Assembly: GCA_039820405.1 (NCBI GenBank)
Contig: JBCBQC010000086.1
Location: 1 to 27,471, forward strand
Length of the DNA stretch: 27,471 nucleotides
Direction of reading: 5' to 3'
DNA from: CALLVY01 sp937899855
Lineage (GTDB): Bacteria; Bacteroidota; Bacteroidia; Chitinophagales; Saprospiraceae
Shown: in pieces, positions 7,730 through 15,704 of the stretch
Layout: every line of letters begins with the position of its first letter
Position numbering within the stretch: the first letter of the stretch is position 1
Position numbers and translations under genes: made by a program
Notes under the pieces: generated by a model
The model's database searches: none
What the model was told of the DNA's origin: nothing
Seen by the model: the letters and a program-made list of their open reading frames with translations, nothing else

Positions 7730-8311
7730 ATGAAAGTCAAAGAAATCAAACTGGCCGCCAGCCCCCAAGCCCTGCACCCCCTGATCCGTCAGCGGTGGAG
7801 TCCGCGGGCCTTTGCCGATCGTCCCATCGCGCCTGTGCAAATGGAAGAACTGATCGAGGCCGCCCGCTGGGCCGCCAGCGCCAACAACGAACAGCCCTGG
7901 CAGTACGTCTACGCCTTTCGGGGTACCCCCGGTTTTGAGCAGCTGTGGGAATGCCTGGTCCCTGGCAATCAGGCCTGGGCCGATCGGGCAGCCGTATTGC
8001 TCGTCGCGCTCCAGCGCAACAGCTTTGCCAAGAGCGGCCAGGCCAATCCCTGGGCCACCCACGACCTGGGACTGGCCAATGCCCAGCTCCTACTGCAGGC
8101 TCAATACCGCGACATCTACGGGCACATGCTGGCGGGTTTTGTACCCGATAAGGTCCGGACGCTGCTCCAACTCAGCGCAGACCAAGGCCCCGTTTGTATG
8201 ATGGCCTTGGGCTACCTAGGCGATGCCGAGCAACTGGCCGAGCCCTTCCGCAGCCGTGAACTGGCCCCCCGCCAGCGGCTAGCCCTCACCACAATAAGCC
8301 GCGTATTATGA
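7730..8311 (+). CDS. Nitroreductase family protein
   Basis: This is a 193-residue FMN-dependent nitroreductase-fold protein. The N-terminal RQRWSPRAFADRPI segment contacts the FMN phosphate in this family. AARWAASANNEQPWQYV is the conserved helix-loop, and DLGLANAQLLLQA and the late LGYLGDAEQL are also typical. These enzymes reduce nitro compounds, quinones or enones with NAD(P)H in the cytoplasm. The frame is open upstream to 7370, but that region overlaps the DJ-1 remnant in another frame, so ATG 7730 is taken. The stop TGA overlaps the ATG of the next gene (ATGA at 8308-8311), indicating translational coupling. Confidence 0.93.
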   Translation: MKVKEIKLAASPQALHPLIRQRWSPRAFADRPIAPVQMEELIEAARWAASANNEQPWQYVYAFRGTPGFEQLWECLVPGNQAWADRAAVLLVALQRNSFAKSGQANPWATHDLGLANAQLLLQAQYRDIYGHMLAGFVPDKVRTLLQLSADQGPVCMMALGYLGDAEQLAEPFRSRELAPRQRLALTTISRVL

Positions 8312-8628
8312 GCGCGTTACGGATTTTGGTGTACGGCAAACATCCCGAAATCGTGGCGACGGTATTGCGGGTCATCAACCGGGAGGAAGCTTGGCAAGCC
8401 TGGGGGAGCGTGGAGGAGGGAGCCTTGATGAGTTTGGCGCGGCAGCGGACCTACGATTTGGTCTTGCTGGGGGCGGGCTTGGATGCCCGGGAAGAGCAGA
8501 AGGTACGTGCGGCGCTGGAGTACGGCCAGCCCGGCATCCCGATTGTCCAGCACTTTGGAGGGGGGAGTGGTTTGCTGAAGAGCGAGATTGAAGGGGCTAT
8601 CGGCCGTAGGCCCCACAATTCTCCTTGA
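8308..8628 (+). CDS. Small receiver-like protein, unknown function
   Basis: This 106-residue protein is coupled to the nitroreductase gene by an ATGA overlap. Its layout resembles a two-component receiver domain: an N-terminal strand (LRILVYG), helix, strand, then TYDLVLLGAGLD, where a receiver would have its phospho-aspartate after the DLVLL strand, and finally IPIVQHF before the last helix. The acidic pocket and the phosphorylated aspartate are not evident (Gly follows DLVLL), so if it is a receiver it is a degenerate one. The last 32 bases overlap the 3' end of the convergent LacI gene. The overlap with the nitroreductase supports it being real; the function is unknown. Confidence 0.6.
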   Translation: MSALRILVYGKHPEIVATVLRVINREEAWQAWGSVEEGALMSLARQRTYDLVLLGAGLDAREEQKVRAALEYGQPGIPIVQHFGGGSGLLKSEIEGAIGRRPHNSP

Positions 8629-9661
8629 TGACGATGTCGATCGGTAGGTAGTGGTGCGCTGGATTGGGCGCATCGTGGATGAGGTGCTGGAAGATGTGGT
8701 GGATGCTTTGGGCGCCCTGTTCGTAGGGGCGCTCGTTGAGTAGGTAGTCGATTTGGCCCTTTTGCAGCAGGGCGATGTTGTCGTCGGTCAGGTCGAAGCC
8801 GATGGTGACGATGGGGGGGGCCAGGGCCCGGAAGTACCGCGACTTTTCGATAAAGGGCCGCGCCCGGGAATTGGTAAACAGGATGCCTGCGATTTCGGGG
8901 TGGGCCGCTTCGATGCGGCTACAGTGGGCGGCGATTTGATCGGGGTCGGAGAAGGCTTCGATGGTGAGGGGCACCAAGTCAAAACGCCGCTGTTGCGAAC
9001 GCTGGTAGGCTTCCAGGCCTTCTACCTTTTTCTGGATGTGGATGGCATTTTGATTGTCGTGCCCCAGGGTGATGCACAAAATTTTACCCCGCCCCCGGTG
9101 AATACTGGCCCGGAACAAACGCCCCGCAATGGTTCCCGCCTGGAAAGAATCCTGCCCCACAAAGGTCTCGATCAGGGGGTGTTCCACCTCCGAATTGATC
9201 GCAAAAAACTTGGTCGACTCCGGGGGGGCTTCCCGGAAAAAATGTAGGGTCTCGGATTGAAAAACCGGTGCCATCAAAATAAAATCTGGCGCCTCGCGAC
9301 AGGCCAATTGGAGCTGCTGCAAATAATCCTCGGCCGACTGAATGTCAAAGGTGAAAAAGGCCACCTCGATGTTGAATTGCTGGAGCGTCGATTCGTTGGA
9401 TAAAATCCCCTGATACACCATTTCCCAGTATTGATCCGCCGTCGAATCGGGCAGGATGACGTTGATCCGGTGCTTCCGATTGAGCGCCAGATTTCGCGCG
9501 ATCATGTTCTTTTGGTAGCCCAATTCCTCCGCAATCCGCAGGATCTTCGCTTTTTTCTCCCGATCCACCCGTCCTCGATTGTTCAAAACCCGGTCAACCG
9601 TCCCCCTAGAAACTCCCGCAATCCGGGCAATGTCCCTAATGGTTACTTTTGTCTTTGACAT
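8597..9661 (-). CDS. LacI-family transcriptional regulator
   Basis: This is a 354-residue one-component regulator. Residues about 5-55 form the LacI helix-turn-helix (TIRDIARIAGVSRGTVDRVL, then NNRGRVDREKKAKIL). They are followed by the hinge region and a periplasmic-binding-protein-like sensor domain starting INVILPDSTADQYWEMVYQG. The start at 9661 is chosen because LacI proteins begin a few residues before the DNA-binding domain; the frame runs open to 9769 without homologous sequence. It is transcribed divergently from the PNGase-like gene, with a 16-bp palindrome in the shared 123-bp spacer. It most likely senses a sugar from N-glycans (mannose, GlcNAc or an oligosaccharide) and controls the downstream locus; ligand and sign of control are inferred. 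Confidence 0.93.
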   Translation of the reverse strand: MSKTKVTIRDIARIAGVSRGTVDRVLNNRGRVDREKKAKILRIAEELGYQKNMIARNLALNRKHRINVILPDSTADQYWEMVYQGILSNESTLQQFNIEVAFFTFDIQSAEDYLQQLQLACREAPDFILMAPVFQSETLHFFREAPPESTKFFAINSEVEHPLIETFVGQDSFQAGTIAGRLFRASIHRGRGKILCITLGHDNQNAIHIQKKVEGLEAYQRSQQRRFDLVPLTIEAFSDPDQIAAHCSRIEAAHPEIAGILFTNSRARPFIEKSRYFRALAPPIVTIGFDLTDDNIALLQKGQIDYLLNERPYEQGAQSIHHIFQHLIHDAPNPAHHYLPIDIVIKENCGAYGR

Positions 9662-9722
9662 GCTCAAATTAATTCTGTTAAAGGATTTCCAAAATAATCT
9701 TTTATTTTGAGAAAACCTTACA

Positions 9723-9755
9723 TTTGTTGATGTGTGCCCGAGCACACTAGCAATA
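9723..9755 (+). promoter_or_regulatory. Candidate promoter of the PNGase gene
   Basis: TTTG (9723-9726) followed after 21 bases by TAGCAATA (9748-9755) approximates the Bacteroidota -33/-7 pair, though the -7 element matches only TA plus one T. The palindromic operator lies exactly between the two elements, as expected for a repressor blocking the promoter. Confidence 0.35.
9732..9747. promoter_or_regulatory. Palindromic LacI-type operator
   Basis: GTGTGCCCGAGCACAC has perfect 6-bp arms (GTGTGC/GCACAC) around CCGA with the central CG typical of LacI-family operators. It is the only such palindrome seen in the window. It sits 53 bases before the divergent PNGase start and 71 bases before the LacI start, so it could control both, including autoregulation. 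Confidence 0.65.
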
Positions 9756-9784
9756 TGGTTCCTTACCACACAAAATGAAAAAAC

Positions 9785-12277
9785 ATGAGGTCAATAGCTT
9801 TACTCTTTACTTTTTTTCTCATTGCTTTTACCCTTAAAGCCCAAAATTCTGCCCTCTCCTTTGACGGACAAGAGGAGTATCTCAATCTGCCGCACAACGC
9901 CAACTACGACGTTGGGGACGGATTTACCATCGAGGCCTGGATCCTGGCCGAAGAATGGCGCGATGCCATCTGGCAGGGCAGCATTGTCAACAAGGACAAC
10001 CAGAGTCCCGATCGCGGCTACGCCTTTCGCTGTGGCCAAAACGGTTCGCTGTCCTTCGTCATGGCCGTCGACAACGTCTGGCAGGAGGCCTTTACCGGCC
10101 CCATCATGAATACCAACCAGTGGCACCACGTCGCCGTCACCGTCGATCAGGGCACCATCACCCTCTACATCGACGGGCAGGAGGTGGCCAATCATTCCTA
10201 CAGCGGCACCCCCACCGCCGCCTCGGACATGCCGGTCAACATCGGGGCTTCCCCCGGCTTTGGCGGTCGCGAGTTCGATGGCGTCATCGATGAGGTCCGC
10301 ATCTGGAACGTGGCCCGGACCCGCCAGCAAATTGCCGACAATGCCACCGTCGATCTGACCGGTACGGAGCCGGGCTTCGTCGCCTACTTCCCCATGAACG
10401 AGGGCAGTGGTGCTACGGCCGGCGACATCACCAGCACCGCCAACGATGCGGGCCTGGTCAATATGGACGACTCCAACTGGGTGGATGGTTATACCCTGCC
10501 CGATTTTGACGTCTCCGTACAGTCGGTCTACGGCATCGACGTGGTCAATATGATCGACCGCCCAGTGAAACTGCGGGTGGATGTACAAAACACCGGGACG
10601 ATGGACATCAGCGACATCGACCTGACCGTCCGTCTGGATGGCGATACCTACACCACCGAGACGATCAGCAGCAGCATCGCTCCGGGAGAATTGCTGGCCT
10701 ACGAATTTAAGTTGCCGCTTGATCTGATTGGACTCAGCAATCCCACCATTGAGGTGGAGGCCGCCCACCCCGATGATGGCAATGCGCTCAACAACGTCGG
10801 AAGTCTGTCGATCAAAACCGGAACGGACACCCGCGTGGTCCTCTTCGACAAGACCCTCCACCGCAATGGCGAACAGCTCAACTCGGTACGGATGACCCTT
10901 CCCAATGACCTGCAACGTTACGAGCAGATGCTGCTCAATATCGACTTGACCTGTCCCAATGGTGGCTGTGGCATCTGGGATGTCCTGGCCGACCTGAAGG
11001 TCGTGACGGCCAGTGGCACCTACGAGCTGGCCCGCTACATTACGCCCTACGGGATTGCTTGTGGCGGTTGGACCATCGACGTGACCGACTTCAAGAGTGT
11101 ACTGGGGGGAGAGGTAGAGTTTTTGTCCAACATCACCGTCTTTACCACGCAGGGTTGGTTGGTCGACATGTCGATCGACCTCATCGACGATGCGGATGAG
11201 GATACTTATTACAGCCTGTCGCGGCTGTGGGAAAAAGGTTACCAGGTGTACGGCGATCCCGGAATCAGCTACGATTTGGAACCCTTCGAAATTTCCGTCC
11301 AGGACAATACCGACATCCACTACGTACGGATGACGATTACCGGCCACGGCCAAGGCAATACCAGTAATGCGGCGGAGTTTTACGACGTCACCCACCGCCT
11401 CCACGTCGACGGAACGGCCATTGCCGATCACCGGCTGTGGAAGAGCGATTGTCCGAACAACCCCTGCGCCAACCAATCCGGCAACTGGCAATTCCCCCGC
11501 GCGGGCTGGTGCCCCGGCGAATCGGTCACGCCCTTTTACATGAACACGACTGGCGCTGCCGACCCCGGTGCCACGGTCAGCCTCGATTACGTCCTGCAGG
11601 ACTACACCAACCTGCTCAATACCGGCTACAACAATAATGGCCATACCGAGCCCTACTACCGCATCTTTTCCTACTTTATCGAAAACTCCAGCAGCCCCTA
11701 CGCAGCCTTCAACAACCTATCGGCCAGCAACGTCGAACCCGCTTTCAACGGCGATGTCCTCGAAAACCTCACCGTTGATATCACCAATAATGGGCAATCG
11801 GACCTGGAGAACTATACGATCAACGTCTTCTACGAAAACCAACTCCTCGAAACCGTCACCATCATGGACAACATCGCGGCGGGCAGCACCGTGGAGCAGT
11901 TGATCGATCTGAACGCTATGATTAGCCTGCCCCGAACCAATACCTTACTGGTGGAAGTGCTCGACGAAATGGACAACAACCCGGGCGACAACGTCGCCAA
12001 GGCCCAAATCTCGACCAGCGTCGAGGAACGTTTTGCCGAGTACCGATTGGACCTTTTCCCCAACCCCACCAACGGGGCCGTCTCCCTGGAATACGATGCT
12101 TTCTGGGAAGGCAGTTTGATTCAGGTGTACGGCAGTGACGGAGCGCTCTACCACCAGTTGGAATTGAACGACCGGAGCGACCGTCTTGAATTGACGAGCA
12201 GCGGTGCCTACTGGTACCAGGTCATTCACCCGGTAGAGGGCGAGGTACGAGCGGGAAAAATCATCGTTACCAAATAG
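9785..12277 (+). CDS. Secreted PNGase F-like peptide-N-glycosidase with LamG and T9SS sorting domain
   Basis: This is an 830-residue exported protein. In order: signal peptide (1-19, ending LKAQ), a LamG/concanavalin-like jelly roll (about 22-215, with FTIEAWI and FDGVIDEVRIWN), a CARDB-like beta domain (235-345), a PNGase F-like pair of jelly rolls (350-650), a second CARDB-like domain (665-755) and a type A T9SS sorting domain (from LFPNPTNGAVSLEY to the C-terminus). Compared with Elizabethkingia PNGase F, remembered from the literature, CPNGGCGIWDVLAD keeps the catalytic Asp60 equivalent (Asp399), NAAEFYDVTHRL keeps a glutamate at the Glu206 position (Glu531), and GNWQFPRAGWCPG matches GNWAPDRAGWCPG. 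The reaction would be hydrolysis of the GlcNAc-Asn amide bond, releasing intact N-glycans at the cell surface. It is the first gene after the LacI-type operator. Confidence 0.9.
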   Translation: MRSIALLFTFFLIAFTLKAQNSALSFDGQEEYLNLPHNANYDVGDGFTIEAWILAEEWRDAIWQGSIVNKDNQSPDRGYAFRCGQNGSLSFVMAVDNVWQEAFTGPIMNTNQWHHVAVTVDQGTITLYIDGQEVANHSYSGTPTAASDMPVNIGASPGFGGREFDGVIDEVRIWNVARTRQQIADNATVDLTGTEPGFVAYFPMNEGSGATAGDITSTANDAGLVNMDDSNWVDGYTLPDFDVSVQSVYGIDVVNMIDRPVKLRVDVQNTGTMDISDIDLTVRLDGDTYTTETISSSIAPGELLAYEFKLPLDLIGLSNPTIEVEAAHPDDGNALNNVGSLSIKTGTDTRVVLFDKTLHRNGEQLNSVRMTLPNDLQRYEQMLLNIDLTCPNGGCGIWDVLADLKVVTASGTYELARYITPYGIACGGWTIDVTDFKSVLGGEVEFLSNITVFTTQGWLVDMSIDLIDDADEDTYYSLSRLWEKGYQVYGDPGISYDLEPFEISVQDNTDIHYVRMTITGHGQGNTSNAAEFYDVTHRLHVDGTAIADHRLWKSDCPNNPCANQSGNWQFPRAGWCPGESVTPFYMNTTGAADPGATVSLDYVLQDYTNLLNTGYNNNGHTEPYYRIFSYFIENSSSPYAAFNNLSASNVEPAFNGDVLENLTVDITNNGQSDLENYTINVFYENQLLETVTIMDNIAAGSTVEQLIDLNAMISLPRTNTLLVEVLDEMDNNPGDNVAKAQISTSVEERFAEYRLDLFPNPTNGAVSLEYDAFWEGSLIQVYGSDGALYHQLELNDRSDRLELTSSGAYWYQVIHPVEGEVRAGKIIVTK

Positions 12278-12280
12278 GTC

Positions 12281-12350
12281 CTTTGTTTTTGGAAGGCTCG
12301 GATTCCCATGGCGATTGGCAAAATGGGAATGGGACTTTCCAAGAACAAAG
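12281..12350. terminator. Long hairpin downstream of the PNGase gene
   Basis: CTTTGTTTTTGGAA (12281-12294) pairs along its whole length with TTCCAAGAACAAAG (12337-12350), allowing one G-U. Inside it, ATTCCCAT (12302-12309) pairs perfectly with ATGGGAAT (12323-12330). It begins four bases after the PNGase stop codon. There is no strong U-tract, so it may be a terminator, an RNA-stability element or a processing site that separates PNGase expression from susC. Confidence 0.6.
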
Positions 12351-12383
12351 ATTTCGTTTATGAATCTTTCATTGTGAGTTGAG

Positions 12384-12419
12384 GACGGGTAAAGGTCACA
12401 GTTTACCCGTCTGATTTTT
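12384..12419 (+). terminator. Intrinsic terminator/attenuator-like hairpin before susC
   Basis: GACGGGTAAA (12384-12393) and TTTACCCGTC (12402-12411) form a perfect 10-bp stem with an 8-base loop, followed by TGATTTTT. The shape is that of a rho-independent terminator, but it lies only 16 bases before the susC start codon. If susC is transcribed from any promoter upstream of it, the hairpin must be read through, so conditional attenuation of susC is possible. Confidence 0.6.
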
Positions 12420-12435
12420 CAAAAATCGAAACCGG

Positions 12436-15400
12436 ATGGCACGTTTACAATTGCGAGGCCTATTAGTGGGGCTAGCCCTGTTGCTCGTTGCGACGCTAAC
12501 CAGTGCGCAAGTGGAGATCCAGGGTACGATCAAGGATAAAAATACGGCGGAGGCCCTGTTTGGGGCGACCGTACTCGATCTCGATTCCGAAGCGGGGACG
12601 ACGACCGGGCTGGATGGAGAATTTAGCCTGCGGGTGGCCGAGCTCCCCGCCCGCATTCGGGTCAGCTACGTGGGTTACCTGGATTTGGAAATGACGGTAG
12701 AAGGGCAACTGCCCATCGAGTTGTACTTGGAGAGCGATGCGGTCCAGTTGGGCGACGTGGTCGTCACCGGGCTGGGCATCAAACGCCAGAAGCGAGAACT
12801 GGGCTATTCCACGGACAACGTTTCGGGCGAGCAACTGGCCTTGTCCAATGCTCCCAACGTCATCAACGCCCTGAGTGGGCGGTCGGCGGGGGTACAGGTG
12901 GTCAGCCCTAATGGGGTAGATGGCGGAACGACGCGGATCGTGATCCGGGGCAATAACAACCTCACGGGCAACAACCAACCGCTGATTATCGTCGATGGGG
13001 TCCCGATTGAAAACCCACCGGGCCTGACGGACATTGGCCGGGGGGTGGACTGGGGCTCGGCGATCAACAATATCAACGCCGAAGACATTCAAGACGTAAG
13101 CATTCTCAAAGGCCCCACCGCTTCCGCAAAATACGGCATGCGGGGGGCCAATGGGGTGGTGCTCATCACCACCAAGAAGGGAGCGGTGACCAAGGGCTTG
13201 GGCGTGGAGTACATTTTTACCACCAAGGTCATTACCCCCTTTCGCTACCGCAAGGTGCAGAATAAGTACGGAGCGGGTGGTCCCATCTCGTTGAGCGAAC
13301 CGGCCTTCGAAACCAATGCCGATGGCGAATTGGTTTATCCCCGTGACGTACACAGTAACAATGGCCCCTTCGGTCGGCCGACGACCGAGCAGTTTGGCTT
13401 TTATTCCACGGGGGTCTCCTGGGGGCCGGAAATGCGCGGGCAGATGGTCCGCTGGTGGGATGGCGAGCTGCGCGACTACAGCCCCCAGCCCGACAACCTC
13501 CAGCAGTTTTTCCAAAACGGCACGACCAACACCCACAACATCGCCCTGTCCAAGGGCGGAGAGTTTGGCTCGATTCGCACCTCCCTGACCTACCAGGACC
13601 ACGAGGCCGTCGTGCCCAATTCCAACTTTGAACAATACACCGCCAACATCGGCTCGCAACTCAAGATCAGCGATCGGGTGGGGGCGGAGCTGTCGATTTC
13701 CTACATCAAGTTTAGCCGTAAAAATAGCCCCTCCCTGGGCGACGACAACAACGCTTCCTTTGGCAAGGGCATCTTGTACAGCTGGCCGCGTTCGTACAAG
13801 GGTTTGGAGCGAGCGCTCAACATCAACCCCGACGGGACCCGCTACAACTACGATGGCAATTATCCCTTCCAATTTACCCCCCAACACCTGTGGTGGAATA
13901 CCTTTAACCAAAACACCTACCTGGACCGCAACAAGTTTATCGGATCGGTGGGGCTCAATTATCAGGTGACCGATTGGTTGGTGGCGACCGCGCGTACCGG
14001 TATCGACTACACCACCAACGAATTTGAAACCCGCAACAATCCCGTCGATCTGTTCGGCATCAACGAAGCGCGGTACGCCCGCGAGTTGGATCAAAATATC
14101 GTGCACAACAGTGAGGCGCTCCTCACGGCAACCAAGCGCAATGCTTTAAATCTCTTCGACGTCAGCTTGTCCCTGGGAGGCGCGCGTTGGCATCGCGATC
14201 AGTACGGACTCAACGCGAGTACCGATCAGTGGGTCAATCCCTGGTTGTTTGCCTTTAGCAATTACAGCGGGCAGGACCTCAACCGCATTCCGGTAGCCCA
14301 AGAAATTCGCTTTGAGAAAAAGATCAATTCGGTCTTCTCCTTTCTCAATCTCTCCTACGACAATACGATCTTCCTCGAACTGTCCGGCCGCAACGACTGG
14401 TCCTCCGCCCTGCCCGTCGACAACAACTCTTACTTCTATCCTTCGGCCTCCCTGAGCTACGTCCTTTCCGAACACCTCAACCTCGAGCGCCTTCCCGTCG
14501 ACTTCCTCAAGCTGCGGCTGGCCTACGCCAAAACCGCCAACGATACCGACCCCTACCAACTGGATTTTATCTACAACATCAACACCTTCAATGGCAACCA
14601 AACGGCGAGCCTCCCCAATACCCGCCCCCCTTCCGAGCTGCGCCCCCAGCAGGCCGATTCCTACGAGGCGGGCCTCACCATCGGTCTGTTCGACAGCAAG
14701 ATCAACGTCGATTTTACCTACTACCAAATCGAATCCTTTGATCAGATTCTGGAATCGCCGGTACCGACTTCCTCCGGCGTTTCGGCCGTACGGATCAACA
14801 ATGGCGTACTGGAAAATCGGGGCTTCGAATGCGCGATCAATTACAATGTGCTGAGTAAGCCCAACGGCTACCTCAAGGCGGGGCTCAACTTTAGCAGCAA
14901 CCAAAACACCGTCGTCAGTCTTGGCGATGGCGCGCAAATTCTCGAAATCGGCGACATCTGGGGCGACTTTGGTCCCAAGATCATGGTCCAGGAGGGTCAG
15001 GCCTACGGAACGATCTACGGCTACGACTACGTCCGCCACGAAGGCACCGGCCAGCCGATTCTCAACGAGGCGGGAACGCACTATCAAATCACCGACAACC
15101 TCGTGCCCGTGGGCAACTCGGCCCCCCGCCTAATTGGGGGCTTTACGCTTCAGGGCCGCTACAAAAACTTTACCTTCAGCGCCCTGGTCGATACCCGGAT
15201 CGGTGGCGAGATTTACGCAGGCTCCTACGTCATCGGCCTGCAAACGGGGCAGAGTCCCGAGACCCTGGCCGAGCGGGAGGGCGAGGGCTTGCCCTACACC
15301 GACCCGGACGGCGTAACCCGCAACGTGGGCGTCATCCTCCCGGGCGTCTACGCCGACGGTACGCCCAACGATAAGGTCGTACACTACTACCACAAGTACC

Positions 15401-15702
15401 TGCCCAATGCGGGTGGGTGGGGCAAAATCCTGACTACGCCGGGCATCCTCGAAAACACCTGGGTCAAGATGCGTGAATTTTCCATCAATTACGATTTTCC
15501 CAGTAAAATCACCAGCAAGTTGCGCATCCTCCAAAACCTCAACCTGAGCTTGGTGGGGCGCGACCTGTTTTACTTTTACAGTTCGCTGCCCGACAACATC
15601 AACCCCGAGGGAGCGGGGGGGGCGGGTAATGCCCAGGGGCTGGAGTGGGCTTCCTTCCCCAGTATGCGTTCGATTAGCTTTAGACTGGCCGCAAAATTTT
15701 AG
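12436..15702 (+). CDS. susC-like: SusC/RagA-type TonB-dependent outer-membrane transporter
   Basis: This 1088-residue protein has a signal peptide (to about residue 24, TSAQ) and a CarboxypepD_reg-like domain (about 25-105, VEIQGTIKDKNTAEALFGAT). A TonB-box/plug region follows, with LGDVVVTGLGIKRQKRELGY, and RIVIRGNNNL and PLIIVDGVPIENP in the plug. The rest is a 22-strand beta-barrel ending in the aromatic residue of SFRLAAKF. Length and motifs are those of SusC transporters, which import oligosaccharides with a SusD lid using TonB energy. It is followed by susD with essentially no gap. In this locus the cargo is inferred to be N-glycans freed by the upstream PNGase. No N-terminal signalling (STN) domain is present, so control by an anti-sigma system is not indicated. 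Confidence 0.97.
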   Translation: MARLQLRGLLVGLALLLVATLTSAQVEIQGTIKDKNTAEALFGATVLDLDSEAGTTTGLDGEFSLRVAELPARIRVSYVGYLDLEMTVEGQLPIELYLESDAVQLGDVVVTGLGIKRQKRELGYSTDNVSGEQLALSNAPNVINALSGRSAGVQVVSPNGVDGGTTRIVIRGNNNLTGNNQPLIIVDGVPIENPPGLTDIGRGVDWGSAINNINAEDIQDVSILKGPTASAKYGMRGANGVVLITTKKGAVTKGLGVEYIFTTKVITPFRYRKVQNKYGAGGPISLSEPAFETNADGELVYPRDVHSNNGPFGRPTTEQFGFYSTGVSWGPEMRGQMVRWWDGELRDYSPQPDNLQQFFQNGTTNTHNIALSKGGEFGSIRTSLTYQDHEAVVPNSNFEQYTANIGSQLKISDRVGAELSISYIKFSRKNSPSLGDDNNASFGKGILYSWPRSYKGLERALNINPDGTRYNYDGNYPFQFTPQHLWWNTFNQNTYLDRNKFIGSVGLNYQVTDWLVATARTGIDYTTNEFETRNNPVDLFGINEARYARELDQNIVHNSEALLTATKRNALNLFDVSLSLGGARWHRDQYGLNASTDQWVNPWLFAFSNYSGQDLNRIPVAQEIRFEKKINSVFSFLNLSYDNTIFLELSGRNDWSSALPVDNNSYFYPSASLSYVLSEHLNLERLPVDFLKLRLAYAKTANDTDPYQLDFIYNINTFNGNQTASLPNTRPPSELRPQQADSYEAGLTIGLFDSKINVDFTYYQIESFDQILESPVPTSSGVSAVRINNGVLENRGFECAINYNVLSKPNGYLKAGLNFSSNQNTVVSLGDGAQILEIGDIWGDFGPKIMVQEGQAYGTIYGYDYVRHEGTGQPILNEAGTHYQITDNLVPVGNSAPRLIGGFTLQGRYKNFTFSALVDTRIGGEIYAGSYVIGLQTGQSPETLAEREGEGLPYTDPDGVTRNVGVILPGVYADGTPNDKVVHYYHKYLPNAGGWGKILTTPGILENTWVKMREFSINYDFPSKITSKLRILQNLNLSLVGRDLFYFYSSLPDNINPEGAGGAGNAQGLEWASFPSMRSISFRLAAKF

Positions 15703-15704
15703 TG

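Noticed and set aside
9800..11644. 614-codon open frame antisense to the PNGase-like gene
   Set aside because: Low-complexity Val/Gly/Asp-rich product typical of the complement of a GC-rich gene; the plus strand has clear domains and a signal peptide.
12496..14106. 536-codon open frame antisense to susC
   Set aside because: Shadow of the SusC frame with no recognisable motif or export signal.
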